Positions 37,113 to 45,213 of a stretch of 64,000 nucleotides of DNA are shown in pieces. Under the pieces are notes generated by a model. The model saw only the letters and a list, made by a program, of their open reading frames with translations. It ran no database searches and had not been told where the DNA came from. The stretch is from Methylobacterium sp. J-026 (GTDB taxonomy: Bacteria; Pseudomonadota; Alphaproteobacteria; Rhizobiales; Beijerinckiaceae), in NCBI RefSeq assembly GCF_022829585.1, contig NZ_JAKSYC010000158.1:1-64000 (forward strand), in the 5' to 3' direction. Position 1 is the stretch's first letter, and each line of letters opens with the position of its first letter. The translations under genes were made by a program, and so were the position numbers.

Positions 37113-37694
37113 CTACGCCCCGGGCCGGTCCTCGGATCCCGTGCCGAGCGCCCGCTGGACCATCACGCTGTCCGACCAATGGCCGTACTTGAACGCCACC
37201 GCCCGCAGATAGCCAGCCTGGACGAAGCCGCAGGCCTCGTGGAGGCGCAGGGAGGCGGCGTTCTCGGCGTCGATATAGCCGATCATCTGGCGGTAGCCGC
37301 CGGCCGCGCAGGCCTCGATCAGGGCCGGCAGGAGGCGGCGCCCGATCCCGGCGTGCAGGTGGTCGGGATGCACGTAGATCGAGTGCTTGAGGGTGTAGCG
37401 GTAGGCCGGGCGCTTCCGGAACGGCACCGCGTAGGCGTAGCCCGCGACCTGGCCGGCGCGCTCGGCCACGAGGTGGGGCAGGCGCTTCTTGCGCATGGTC
37501 TTGCGCCGCCGCTTCAGATCGTCGGGGAGCAGGCGGTCCTCCTCGGCGACGCCGACATCGCTCACGCCCTTGCTGATGTGGTGTTCGTAGATCGCCACCA
37601 TCGCCTCGACATCGGCGTCCGAGGAGGCGCGGATGACGATGTCCGGGCAGGGTTGCGCGACCGGCGGGCCGGGGGTCTCGACCTCGATCTCCAT
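37113..37694 (-). CDS. GNAT-family N-acetyltransferase (PAT/Bar-like), coupled to a basic amino acid decarboxylase
   Basis: A 193-residue acetyltransferase. An opening IRASSDADVEAMVAIYEHHI is followed by YAYAVPFRKRPAYRYTLKHSIYVHP and the acetyl-CoA loop HAGIGRRLLPALIEA, then GYIDAENAASLRLHEACGFVQ and YLRAVAFKYGHWSDSVMVQR, as in phosphinothricin acetyltransferase-like proteins. The start codon shares its A with the TGA of the decarboxylase gene (TGATG), so translation is coupled. The coupling suggests that the substrate is related to the decarboxylase product, perhaps a polyamine, but PAT-like enzymes usually acetylate amino acid analogues; undecided. Confidence 0.85.
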   Translation of the reverse strand: MEIEVETPGPPVAQPCPDIVIRASSDADVEAMVAIYEHHISKGVSDVGVAEEDRLLPDDLKRRRKTMRKKRLPHLVAERAGQVAGYAYAVPFRKRPAYRYTLKHSIYVHPDHLHAGIGRRLLPALIEACAAGGYRQMIGYIDAENAASLRLHEACGFVQAGYLRAVAFKYGHWSDSVMVQRALGTGSEDRPGA

Positions 37695-40039
37695 CAGGCG
37701 CCCTCTCGGACCACGTAGGTGTGAAAGCGGATCCGCCCGTCCGGGTCGACCTCCCGGTAGACGCCCTGGATCTCGGCCTCGAAGCCCGGGAACAGGTTGG
37801 CGGAGGCCTCGAACATCTTGAAATAGTCGAGCATCGGCTTGGCCCGCTCGTCCAGGCGCTCGCCGGGCAGGACCGTGCCGATGCCCGGGGGGTAGACCAG
37901 CATCAGGGTGGTGGCGATCCGCCCCTCGGCCTCGGCGATCGGCACGTAATCGACCTTGTTGCGGGTCAGCATCTGGGCGGCGCGCTTGGGCGCCATCACC
38001 ATCTCGGGCAGGTGCTCGGGGGCGAATTGGCGCCGCTGCAGCGCCGAGGTGCCAGCCTCCCGGTGGAAGGCGTGGAACTCGCCGCAGAGCTCGCGCAGGC
38101 GCACCCCGCGGTAGCGGTTCGGCCGGCGCGCCACGAATTCGGGCATGGCCTCCTCCAGCGGGACGTTGTCGTCGTGGAGCCGCTTGAAGGCGACGAGGCC
38201 CGAGATCAGCGTGCCGGCCTTGGAGGATTCGACCCCCGGGGTCAGCAGGAAGAGCAGCGAGTTCAGGTCGTTCTTCTCGGCGACGATCCGGTTCTCACGC
38301 AGGTACTGGGCCACGATCGGCGCCGGCACGCCGTGATCGGCATAGGCGCCGGTCTTCCGGTCGAAGCCCGGGGTCAGCACGGTGAGCTTGTTCGGGTCGG
38401 TGATGGCGTAGCCCGGGGCCACGTGGGTGAAGCCGTGCCAGCGCGCGCCCGGCTTCAGCTCCCAGTGCCGGGGGGTGGCGGCGAGCTCGTCGGTCGCCAC
38501 GCTCTCCCAGGGCACCTCGGCCCCGTCGGCGTTCACGGTCACGTCCGGCACGAACGGGTCGAAGAACCAGCGCCGGGCGGGGTCGCGCTCGTGCTCCTCG
38601 AATTCCCGACGGATCGCCCGGACCTTCTTGCGCCACTCGATCCCGAGCCGGATCGTGTCGTCCCACAGGATCATGCCCGAGCGCCCCTTCATCATCTGGG
38701 CGCCGACATCGAGGGAGGCGAAGAGCGGGTAGAACGGCGAGGTCGAGGCGTGGACCAGAAAACTCTCGTTGAGCCGCTTGTGCTCGACCCGCCGTGTCTG
38801 GCCGCGGATATGCCCGTCCCGCGTGTGGATCTGCGAGGCCTGGGAGAAGCTCGCGAGCTGCTTGTGGGTCGATTGCGTGGCGACGATGCCCGGCGAGGTC
38901 TCGTCGAGGCCGGTCAGCCCCATGGCGAAGCGCCTTGCGTAGAGCGGGTGGAACTTCATGAAGCCCGCCCAGGCCTCGTCGAACAGGATGTAGTCGCAGA
39001 GGTGGCCGATCTTCTCCAGGATCACCTGCGCGTCGTAGATCGTGCCGTCGTAGGTGCATTGCTCGATCACCGCGACCCGGAACGGCCGCTCCCGGCGCCA
39101 CGCCTCGGGATCGGTCACCAGCGGGTTCGCGCGGATCTTTTCCCGGATCCGGGTCTCGTTCAGGGCCTCGTGGTAGATCGGGCCGATCAGCCCGTAGGCA
39201 TTGCGGTCGGTCTCCAGGAAGATCGGGATGCCGCCGCCGAGGAACAGGGCGCCGTGATGGGCCGCCTTGTGGTTGTTGCGGTCGAACAGGACCAAGTCGT
39301 CCTCGGCCACCAGGGAGGACAGCACGATCTTGTTGGAGGCCGAGGTGCCGTTGAGGACGAAGTAGGTCTTTTCGGCCCCGAAGATCTTGGCGGCCTCCTT
39401 CTGGGCCTTGAGCGCCGGACCCTCGTGGGTCAGCAGGTCGCCGAGATCGAGCACCGAATTGTCGAGGTCGTCGCGAAAGATCGCCTCGCCGAGATGCTCG
39501 ACGAAGATCCGGCCGATCGGCGACCGGTTGTAGAAGATGCCGCCGTTGTGGCCCGGGCAGGTCCAGAGCTGGTTGCCCTTCTCGGCATAGTCGACCAGCG
39601 CGCCGAAGAACGGCGTCTTCAGGGTCTGGGCGTATTGCGTGACCCGGCTGACCAGGCCGCGGGCGATGAATTCGGGGGTCTCTTCCGCCAGGAAGATGTA
39701 GCCGTCGATGAAGTCGAGCAATTCGACCGGGATGTCCTCCAGCCGCTTGCGGCGGACCATGATGACGATCGGCATCTCCAGGCCGCGCTTGCGCATCATG
39801 TCGATCAGGGCGGCGGCCTTGCCGTCGAGGCCGCGCTTGCCCCAGTCGACCACGAGGCAGCCCACCGCCGCGTCGGTCTGCACGGCGATGGCCGCGTCCT
39901 CGACCCGCCGGGCGCGCACCACCTCGAAGCCGCGATGCTCGACCGCCGCCACGATCTGGGCGACGCGCGCGCCCTCCAGGTCATCCGGATCGAAGGCCGG
40001 GGCGCACATCAGGACCGTGAAGCGACGGTGGAAGTCCAT
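37694..40039 (-). CDS. Orn/Lys/Arg decarboxylase (fold-III-like large form with N-terminal receiver-like domain)
   Basis: A 781-residue PLP enzyme of the bacterial inducible basic amino acid decarboxylase group. Residues 1-125 form the response-regulator-like wing domain (VLMCAPAFD, GCLVVDWGKRG). The PLP domain contains GNQLWTCPGHNGG, LNGTSASNKIV, FDEAWAGFMKFHP and the Schiff-base lysine 393 in STHKQLASFSQAS. The C-terminal domain ends with VLPGERLDERAKPML. E. coli relatives range from 711 to 755 residues; this one is slightly longer. ATG 40039 has GAGAGGGCTCC upstream. Sequence does not decide between ornithine, lysine and arginine. A spermidine-synthase-like gene nearby makes a polyamine role plausible. 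Confidence 0.9.
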   Translation of the reverse strand: MDFHRRFTVLMCAPAFDPDDLEGARVAQIVAAVEHRGFEVVRARRVEDAAIAVQTDAAVGCLVVDWGKRGLDGKAAALIDMMRKRGLEMPIVIMVRRKRLEDIPVELLDFIDGYIFLAEETPEFIARGLVSRVTQYAQTLKTPFFGALVDYAEKGNQLWTCPGHNGGIFYNRSPIGRIFVEHLGEAIFRDDLDNSVLDLGDLLTHEGPALKAQKEAAKIFGAEKTYFVLNGTSASNKIVLSSLVAEDDLVLFDRNNHKAAHHGALFLGGGIPIFLETDRNAYGLIGPIYHEALNETRIREKIRANPLVTDPEAWRRERPFRVAVIEQCTYDGTIYDAQVILEKIGHLCDYILFDEAWAGFMKFHPLYARRFAMGLTGLDETSPGIVATQSTHKQLASFSQASQIHTRDGHIRGQTRRVEHKRLNESFLVHASTSPFYPLFASLDVGAQMMKGRSGMILWDDTIRLGIEWRKKVRAIRREFEEHERDPARRWFFDPFVPDVTVNADGAEVPWESVATDELAATPRHWELKPGARWHGFTHVAPGYAITDPNKLTVLTPGFDRKTGAYADHGVPAPIVAQYLRENRIVAEKNDLNSLLFLLTPGVESSKAGTLISGLVAFKRLHDDNVPLEEAMPEFVARRPNRYRGVRLRELCGEFHAFHREAGTSALQRRQFAPEHLPEMVMAPKRAAQMLTRNKVDYVPIAEAEGRIATTLMLVYPPGIGTVLPGERLDERAKPMLDYFKMFEASANLFPGFEAEIQGVYREVDPDGRIRFHTYVVREGA

Positions 40040-40132
40040 GGAGCCCTCTCTGCCTCGGCTGCAGCGAGTGCCTTTCTGGCCCGTCTGCGACGATTGGATG
40101 ACAGCGCCCGGGCCGGGACGGGCGCGAGGGTG

Positions 40133-40339
40133 TCAGGCGCTCCCCGACCGCCCGTCATGCCCGATCAGCCGCTCGACTTCGGCCAGGGCGACGGCGCGGG
40201 CGGCGTGCTCGGAGGCGTGCGGGCGGTACGACCCCCGGACCAGCTTGCCGCGGTCGCGGATCGCCCAGGTGAAGCGGCCCGGATCGTGCCGGCTCGGCCT
40301 GACCTCGACCGTGTAGAGAGGCCCGTCATTCGCACCCAT
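40133..40339 (-). CDS. Small hypothetical protein
   Basis: A 68-residue soluble protein (MGANDGPLYTVEV start, then RFTWAIRDRGKLVRGS and EHAARAVALAEVERLIG). The pattern of two strands and a helix could be a small alpha/beta domain. ATG 40339 follows a C-rich stretch with no strong RBS. It lies between the decarboxylase (93 bases downstream) and the spermidine-synthase-like gene, all on the minus strand. Similar short proteins are common in Methylobacterium, but I do not recognise a named family. Confidence 0.5.
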   Translation of the reverse strand: MGANDGPLYTVEVRPSRHDPGRFTWAIRDRGKLVRGSYRPHASEHAARAVALAEVERLIGHDGRSGSA

Positions 40340-40406
40340 GGGGGGAATGTGCGGAACCTCGCGGTGCCGGGATAGGGGGTGCGACCGTGAGCGGCAGCGC
40401 GCCGGA

Positions 40407-41129
40407 TCAGCGGGTTTTCTCCGGCCGGCCGGGGACGGCCGGAGCCCCCGGCGCCGCGCCCCGCGTCCCGAGCCAGACCACATGCTTGGGACCGCTGCCG
40501 CGGCCGCTGGCATGGACGCGCCGCTCGTCCACGTCGAAGCCGGAGCGCTGCATCCGGCTCTTGAACTTCCGGTCCGGGGCCCCCGACCAGACCCCCAGGA
40601 TGCCCCCCGGCCGCAGCGCCCAATGGGCCCGCTTGAGGCCCCAGCTGTCGTAGAGCCGGTCGTTGGAGCGGCGCATCAGGCCCTCCGGGCCGTTGTCGAC
40701 GTCGAGCAGGATCGCGTCGTAGCGCGCCGGCGCCGCCTGGATCAGGCGGTTCACGTCGGCCTCCTGCAGGTCGACCCGGGGATCGTCCAGGCAGCCGGCG
40801 AAGACGTGGGCCAGCGGGCCCCGGGCCCAGGCGATCACCGCCGGCACCAGCTCGGCCACCACCACACGCGCCTCGGGGCCGAGATTCTCCAGGGCCGCCC
40901 GCAGGGTGAAGCCCATGCCGAGGCCGCCGATCAGGATCCGGGCCCGGGGCCGGTCCGCCAGCCGCGCGCAGGTCAGCGCCGCGAGCGCCACTTCGGAGCC
41001 GCTGCGGCGGTTGTTCATCAGCTCGATCGTGTCGGCCAGGATCGCGAACTCCTCGCCGCGCCGCATCAGGCGCAGGTCGGTGCCGCCGCCGGGCACGGAT
41101 CCGGTATCGAGATGAACCCAGGGTATCAC
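40407..41129 (-). CDS. Spermidine synthase-like protein
   Basis: A 240-residue protein with the spermidine-synthase/methyltransferase Rossmann fold. Family-like features are RRGEEFAILADTIELMNNRRSGSE at the start, the nucleotide-binding loop ILIGGLGMGFTLRAAL, VVVAELVPAVIAWA, and DAILLDVDNGPEG in place of the usual aspartate-rich catalytic loop (YDVIIxDxxDP). Because the loop reads DVDNGPEG, true aminopropyl transfer is uncertain. The C-terminal tail is rich in Gly, Pro and Arg. It is divergent from a small gene at 41354 across a gap that holds a perfect 23-bp inverted repeat. Together with the decarboxylase it suggests polyamine metabolism. Confidence 0.72.
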   Translation of the reverse strand: MIPWVHLDTGSVPGGGTDLRLMRRGEEFAILADTIELMNNRRSGSEVALAALTCARLADRPRARILIGGLGMGFTLRAALENLGPEARVVVAELVPAVIAWARGPLAHVFAGCLDDPRVDLQEADVNRLIQAAPARYDAILLDVDNGPEGLMRRSNDRLYDSWGLKRAHWALRPGGILGVWSGAPDRKFKSRMQRSGFDVDERRVHASGRGSGPKHVVWLGTRGAAPGAPAVPGRPEKTR

Positions 41130-41193
41130 GGACGGCGTCCTCGGTTGGCTTGGGGCCCGGCCCGGATCGGGGCCGGGATTCCGGTTTTCTGGG

Positions 41194-41242
41194 CCGCGCC
41201 GTTCCGCACGAAGGCCAGCGGCCTTCGTGCGGAACGGCGCGG
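41194..41242. repeat. Perfect 23-bp inverted repeat with 3-base loop
   Basis: Arms at 41194-41216 and 41220-41242 (CCGCGCCGTTCCGCACGAAG... and complement) are identical over all 23 bases, with loop AGC. There is no T-run on either strand. It sits in the 224-base gap between two divergent genes, where a terminator would not be expected. Confidence 0.85.
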
Positions 41243-41353
41243 GGGATCACTGCGGATCGGCCAGGGCGCACCGGGCGCGGCATGTGCGCACCGCGCAACC
41301 CCCGCCCGCCGCCGCGGCTTGCCGCGACCGATTCCGGCGGCGTATCAGCACCT

Positions 41354-41605
41354 ATGGCCAAGCGCATCAAGTCGAGACCGCAGGAGCGGGGCTTTGTTCT
41401 GTTCGATATCGTCTACACCGACGGCTCCCGGGCCTCGAATCGGCGGGTGCCGGTCGAGATCCTGGGCGGCCTGGACGGTGACGAGCCGGCCCGCCAGCTC
41501 ATCGCCGAGCAGGAGGAGGAGATCGCCCGCAAGTCCGGGCGGCCGGGCCGCGAGATCCAGAGCCTGACCCGCTCGCCCGTGATCAAGCCCAAGCCGATCG
41601 AGTGA
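41354..41605 (+). CDS. Small hypothetical protein
   Basis: An 83-residue charged soluble protein: a basic N-terminus (MAKRIKSRPQERG), a short beta region (FVLFDIVYTDGSRASNRRVPVEILGG) and a helical acidic-basic tail (PARQLIAEQEEEIARKSGR) ending in SPVIKPKPIE. ATG 41354 has no strong RBS, but the preceding frame lacks plausible protein sequence. It converges with the SRPBCC gene. No family recognised. Confidence 0.55.
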   Translation: MAKRIKSRPQERGFVLFDIVYTDGSRASNRRVPVEILGGLDGDEPARQLIAEQEEEIARKSGRPGREIQSLTRSPVIKPKPIE

Positions 41606-41610
41606 CCGGA

Positions 41611-41632
41611 CCGCGCCCCGGACGGGGCGCGG
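41611..41632. terminator. Hairpin between convergent genes
   Basis: A perfect 9-bp stem CCGCGCCCC/GGGGCGCGG with loop GGAC fills the gap between two convergent stop codons. No T-tract; probably bidirectional. Confidence 0.45.
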
Positions 41633-42088
41633 TCAGGCGGTCTCGGCCAGCCGGCGGGCGACCTCGTCCCGCAGGGCGGCGTTCATCTCGGCGAACCGGG
41701 CCTGCGTGCGGGCCCGCAGCCACGGGAACAGGACGGGGGCGAGCCAGCCCGCGAAGGTTTCCGCCTGGACGAGGCCGACGCCCTGCCGGGTCTCGGTGAT
41801 CCGGAAATCGTGCGTGCCGGTGATCAGCGGCGGCATCGGGATGCCACCGCGCCAGGTCAGCCGCCGGCCGGGCTCCCAAGCGGTGACCTGCACCCGCACC
41901 GTCCGGTAGGCGCGGCCGTTCAGGGTCAGCTCCAGGCGCCAGCGCGCGCCCGCCCGCAGCGGGCCCTCCGCCCGGCGGATGAACGGGTTCCAGGCCGGGT
42001 AGGCGTCCAGGTCGGTCAGCACCGACCAGACCATCCCGGCCCGGGCCGGGATCGCGATCTCCGTGCTGCTGACCCTGCCCTCACGCAT
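41633..42088 (-). CDS. SRPBCC-fold (START/Bet v1-like) protein
   Basis: A 151-residue helix-grip protein. IAIPARAGMVWSVLTDLDAYPAWNPFIRRAEG is the classical opening of the polyketide cyclase/SRPBCC family, and LTWRGGIPMPPLITGTHDFRI and the long C-terminal helix FAEMNAALRDEVARRL complete the fold. These proteins bind hydrophobic ligands. ATG 42088 has GGGAGGGAC five bases upstream. It is the last gene after an amidohydrolase and a small hypothetical gene in the same direction. Ligand unknown. Confidence 0.83.
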   Translation of the reverse strand: MREGRVSSTEIAIPARAGMVWSVLTDLDAYPAWNPFIRRAEGPLRAGARWRLELTLNGRAYRTVRVQVTAWEPGRRLTWRGGIPMPPLITGTHDFRITETRQGVGLVQAETFAGWLAPVLFPWLRARTQARFAEMNAALRDEVARRLAETA

Positions 42089-42180
42089 GCGTCCCTCCCG
42101 GCGCGCCGGTGCCCGTCCGGGCCCGGCTGGCATCCCGTCCTGCCCCCCGCGCAGACCGCCGCCGCGGGGGCCGGTTGCGG

Positions 42181-42486
42181 CTAGGGCGCGCCCTCGACCA
42201 CCTCCAGGGTCCGGAGGATCGCGAAGCCGATCCGCTCGGCCTCGGCCTCCGCCTCGGCGGTGGCCGGCAGCAGCGCCACGGTCTCGACGAACGGCGCGTC
42301 CTCCGGCCCGACCACGATCCGGAACACGTCGCCCTCCGCGGCCGCCCGGTCCCGGATCAGGCCGACCCGGTGGCCGGCCCCCGTGCCGAAGACGCGCAGG
42401 GGCGGCGGGTCGGCCTCGGCCTGGCCGGCCGGCGCGGGCCGGCGCACGGCCCCGAAGGCCGGGCGGATGACGTTGTCGTCGGGCAT
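42181..42486 (-). CDS. Small hypothetical protein between an amidohydrolase and an SRPBCC gene
   Basis: A 101-residue acidic protein beginning MPDDNVIRPAFGAVRRP, then strands (LRVFGTGAGHRVGLIRD, GDVFRIVVGPEDAPFVETVALLP) and a C-terminal helix rich in Ala and Glu. No signal peptide or membrane segment. The start lies 15 bases after the stop of the Zn-dependent hydrolase gene, so it is probably in the same operon. No family recognised. Confidence 0.6.
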   Translation of the reverse strand: MPDDNVIRPAFGAVRRPAPAGQAEADPPPLRVFGTGAGHRVGLIRDRAAAEGDVFRIVVGPEDAPFVETVALLPATAEAEAEAERIGFAILRTLEVVEGAP

Positions 42487-42501
42487 GGCGGAACCGTTCC
42501 C

Positions 42502-43761
42502 TCAGCTGCGCACGATCCGGGCGGTGGCCAGAACCGCGTCGGCCAGGACCTCCATCCCGGCTCCGGCCCAGTCCGGCGTGATGCTCTCGGCCTCGTTGTG
42601 GCTGATGCCGCCGTGGCAGGGGCAGAACACCAGGGCCGCGGGGACCGCGCGGGCGCAATAGACGGCGTCGTGGTAGATCGCCGTCGGCATGCGCGTCCAG
42701 GCATGGCCCCGCGCCTCGGCGGCCGCCTGGACCCGGTCGACCAGAACCGGATCGAAGGCGGTCGGCGGCGCGCGCCAGAACTCCGCGACGCGGATCGTCA
42801 CGCCGCGCTCCGCCGCCAGCGCGTCGGCCCGGGCCAGGATCCGCGCCCGCATCGCTTCGAGCTGCGCCGTGTCGCCGTGGCGCGTGTCGAGGCTGAACCA
42901 GACCCGGCCCGGGGTGATGTTGCGGCTCGAAGGCTCCGCGGTCAGGACCCCCACGGTGGCCCGGCCGCGCTCGCCGCCCTCGCCGACCGCGTCGTGGGCG
43001 ATCGCTTCGAGCGACGCGATCAGTGCCGCCGCGGCCATCATGGCGTCGCGGCGCCCGGCCATGGGGCTGCCGGCATGGGCCTCCTCGCCCAAAACGGTGA
43101 TCTCGTACCAGCTCTGGGCCAGCGCCCGGTCGACCACCCCGATGGTCAGGCCCGCATCCTCCAGGCGCTTGCCCTGCTCGATATGCAGCTCGAAATAGGC
43201 GCCGAGCCCGCGCAGGGCCGCCGGATCCGCCGCGCCCTGCCAGCCGATCCGCCGGAGCTCGTCGCCGAAGACGGCGCCGGCGAGGTCCCGGGTCGCCATC
43301 ACGTCGGCCTCCGGGACGATGCCCATGGCGACGCCGCTGCCGCTCATGGGCGGCGCGAAGCGCGCGCCCTCCTCGTTGCACCAGTTGATCAGCAGGAGCG
43401 GCGCCTCGGTCTCGATCCCGGCCTCGTGCAGGGCGCGCATAATCTCCAGGCCGGCGAGCACGCCGAGCGGCCCGTCGAACTTGCCCCCGGTGGGCTGCGT
43501 GTCGAGGTGGCTGCCGATGGCCACGGGGGCCGCGTCCGGATCCCGCCCGGGCCGGCGGAAGATCATGTTGCCGATCCTGTCCACGGTGAGGGTCAGCCCC
43601 ACCGCCTCGCCCCAGCGCCGGAACAGGGCGCGGCCCTCGGCGTCGCGATCGGTCAGGGTCTGGCGATCGTTGCCGCCGTTGGGCAGCGCCCCGATCCGGG
43701 CGAGTTCCATGAGGCTGTCCCAGAGCCGATCCTGCGAGAGAGGGAGGTTGGTGCGATCCAC
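42502..43761 (-). CDS. M20-family Zn-dependent amidohydrolase (N-carbamoyl amino acid hydrolase / allantoate amidohydrolase type)
   Basis: A 419-residue dinuclear-zinc enzyme that hydrolyses N-carbamoyl or ureido amides. Metal ligands are visible: histidine in IGSHLDTQPTGG, aspartate in FDGPLGVLAG, the EE pair in NEEGARFAP, histidine in ELHIEQGKRLED and the final histidine in CHGGISHNEAE. The dimerisation domain includes GEEAHAGSPMAGRRDAM. GTG 43761 is the chosen start (AAAGGGG about 11 bases upstream); longer forms add unrelated residues. Substrates could be N-carbamoyl amino acids, beta-ureidopropionate or allantoate; no other pyrimidine or purine catabolic gene is nearby to decide. Confidence 0.88.
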   Translation of the reverse strand: MDRTNLPLSQDRLWDSLMELARIGALPNGGNDRQTLTDRDAEGRALFRRWGEAVGLTLTVDRIGNMIFRRPGRDPDAAPVAIGSHLDTQPTGGKFDGPLGVLAGLEIMRALHEAGIETEAPLLLINWCNEEGARFAPPMSGSGVAMGIVPEADVMATRDLAGAVFGDELRRIGWQGAADPAALRGLGAYFELHIEQGKRLEDAGLTIGVVDRALAQSWYEITVLGEEAHAGSPMAGRRDAMMAAAALIASLEAIAHDAVGEGGERGRATVGVLTAEPSSRNITPGRVWFSLDTRHGDTAQLEAMRARILARADALAAERGVTIRVAEFWRAPPTAFDPVLVDRVQAAAEARGHAWTRMPTAIYHDAVYCARAVPAALVFCPCHGGISHNEAESITPDWAGAGMEVLADAVLATARIVRS

Positions 43762-44114
43762 GATGCGATGCCCCTTTGCGGAAGGCACGAGGTTAGGCCG
43801 CGATCGGGATCCGCACCAGGGACGCGGCGGCCCCGGAATCCGGCCCCGGGCATCGACCCGCCGCACGCCCCGGCGTATCGCTGGAACAGTCGACCGCCTC
43901 GGCCGATCCGGATCTTCCGACGTCCTGACAGGTCCGGCAATTTCCGAAATCGGATCGAAAGTTGATTCATGTAGTATTTCGTGACACCGTGTTCGGTACC
44001 TCGAAAGGTCTGCTGCGCCTGCCGTGTCCGGACATTGACGTCACAGACCGCCGGTCGGATGGTTGCTCGAACCGCGGAGCGATCGTCGGCCGAATGCGGG
44101 TTTGAGGAGTTCCG
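43762..44114. other. Divergent intergenic region
   Basis: 353 bases between the amidohydrolase (minus) and PAS protein (plus). An AT-richer core (CAATTTCCGAAATCGG...GTTGATTCATGTAGTATTTCGTG, about 43936-43983) probably contains the promoters, but no pair of hexamers with good spacing stands out. No gene or repeat recognised. Confidence 0.3.
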
Positions 44115-44666
44115 ATGCTTCTGGCTTCCACGACAGCCACGGCCCTGCAGGCCGCGGGGTTCGTCGGCACTTGGGATACGGATGTCGCCGCCAGCCGATC
44201 CGTGCTCGACCGGGGCGCCGCATTCCTGCTCGCGGGCGATTCCGCACTGGCGGGCAAGCCCGTGCCCCTCGCCGTGGCCCTCGGGCGGATCCATCCGGAG
44301 GATCGCGCCTGGGTCTTCGACACGATCCGGAACCTCCGGCGGACGGGCGGACCGGTCTCCCTCGAGTTCCGCATCCTGACCGGGGCGGGCGAGACCCGCT
44401 GGATCCTCAACCGGGGTCTGCTGGCACCCGACGAGACCGGCAACCTGCACGGGCGCGGCGCCTATATCGACATCACCGACCTGCACGGCGCGTCGGCGCC
44501 GCGGCGGGAGGGCCGTCCGGCGCCGCTGGAGCATCTCGACGCGGCGGCCGATCATTGCATGGAGGTCCATACCGCCCTGGGTCACCACGGCGACGCCGCC
44601 CTGCACCTGCTCTCGGGGATGCTGCTGCTCGGCATCGGCCGCGCCCTGGCGCGGCGCGCCTCCTGA
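44115..44666 (+). CDS. Stand-alone PAS-domain protein
   Basis: A 183-residue protein with one PAS fold at about residues 12-120: GFVGTWDTDVAAS, ALGRIHPEDRAWVFDTIRNL, SLEFRILTGAGETRWILNRGLLAPDETGNLHGRGAYIDITD, as in PAS_3/PAC signatures. No kinase, GGDEF or HTH output domain follows; the C-terminal 60 residues are helical with a hydrophobic patch (LLSGMLLLGIGRALA). ATG 44115 has GAGGAG six bases upstream. It may modulate another signalling protein. A contribution from phage or transposon is not suggested. Confidence 0.75.
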   Translation: MLLASTTATALQAAGFVGTWDTDVAASRSVLDRGAAFLLAGDSALAGKPVPLAVALGRIHPEDRAWVFDTIRNLRRTGGPVSLEFRILTGAGETRWILNRGLLAPDETGNLHGRGAYIDITDLHGASAPRREGRPAPLEHLDAAADHCMEVHTALGHHGDAALHLLSGMLLLGIGRALARRAS

Positions 44667-44714
44667 GCCCCCGTCCCCGGCGCGGCGGCCGCCCGCCGGG
44701 ACGAGGCCGTCGGC

Positions 44715-45149
44715 TCAGGTCCGCCAGGGATGGGCCGGCAATTCGGTGCGGCCGATGGCCTTGGCGCCGGCCTCCGCGACCGTGTGGTCATTCTCCACGG
44801 TGGAGCCGCTGACGCCGATCGCCCCCGACATCACCCCCTCGGCATCGACGATCGGGATCCCGCCCGGGAAGGTGATCAGCCCGTCGTTCGAGTGCTCGAT
44901 CCCGTAGAGCGGGCCGCCGGGCTGCGACAGCTGGCCGATCTGGCCGGTCATCATGCCGAAGAACACCGACGTCCTGGCCTTCTTCTGGGCGATGTCGATG
45001 GAGCCGACCCAGGCGTCGTCCATGCGGTGGAACGCCTTCAGGTTGCTACCGGAATCGACCACCGCGATGCACATCTGGGTGCCGAGTTCCACCGCCTTCG
45101 CCCGGGCGGCGGCGATGGCGCGGTCGGCCTGCTCAATCGTGACGTGCAT
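44715..45149 (-). CDS. GlcG/HbpS-family (DUF336) protein
   Basis: A 144-residue protein: ITIEQ-like opening, [49 protein letters not shown], and [23 protein letters not shown] with the family's terminal glycine-rich loop and VAEAG. HbpS binds haem or senses redox stress extracellularly, while GlcG accompanies glycolate genes. No signal peptide is present, so it should be cytoplasmic. ATG 45149 has GAGGGAA upstream. It stands alone between a PAS protein and an Mfd-like helicase. Confidence 0.85.
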   Translation of the reverse strand: MHVTIEQADRAIAAARAKAVELGTQMCIAVVDSGSNLKAFHRMDDAWVGSIDIAQKKARTSVFFGMMTGQIGQLSQPGGPLYGIEHSNDGLITFPGGIPIVDAEGVMSGAIGVSGSTVENDHTVAEAGAKAIGRTELPAHPWRT

Positions 45150-45213
45150 GGGACATTCCCTCTCGCGTTGTCTGCGCGACCGCCTGTGACCCTTTGAAGC
45201 GTCCGGCGCAAGC

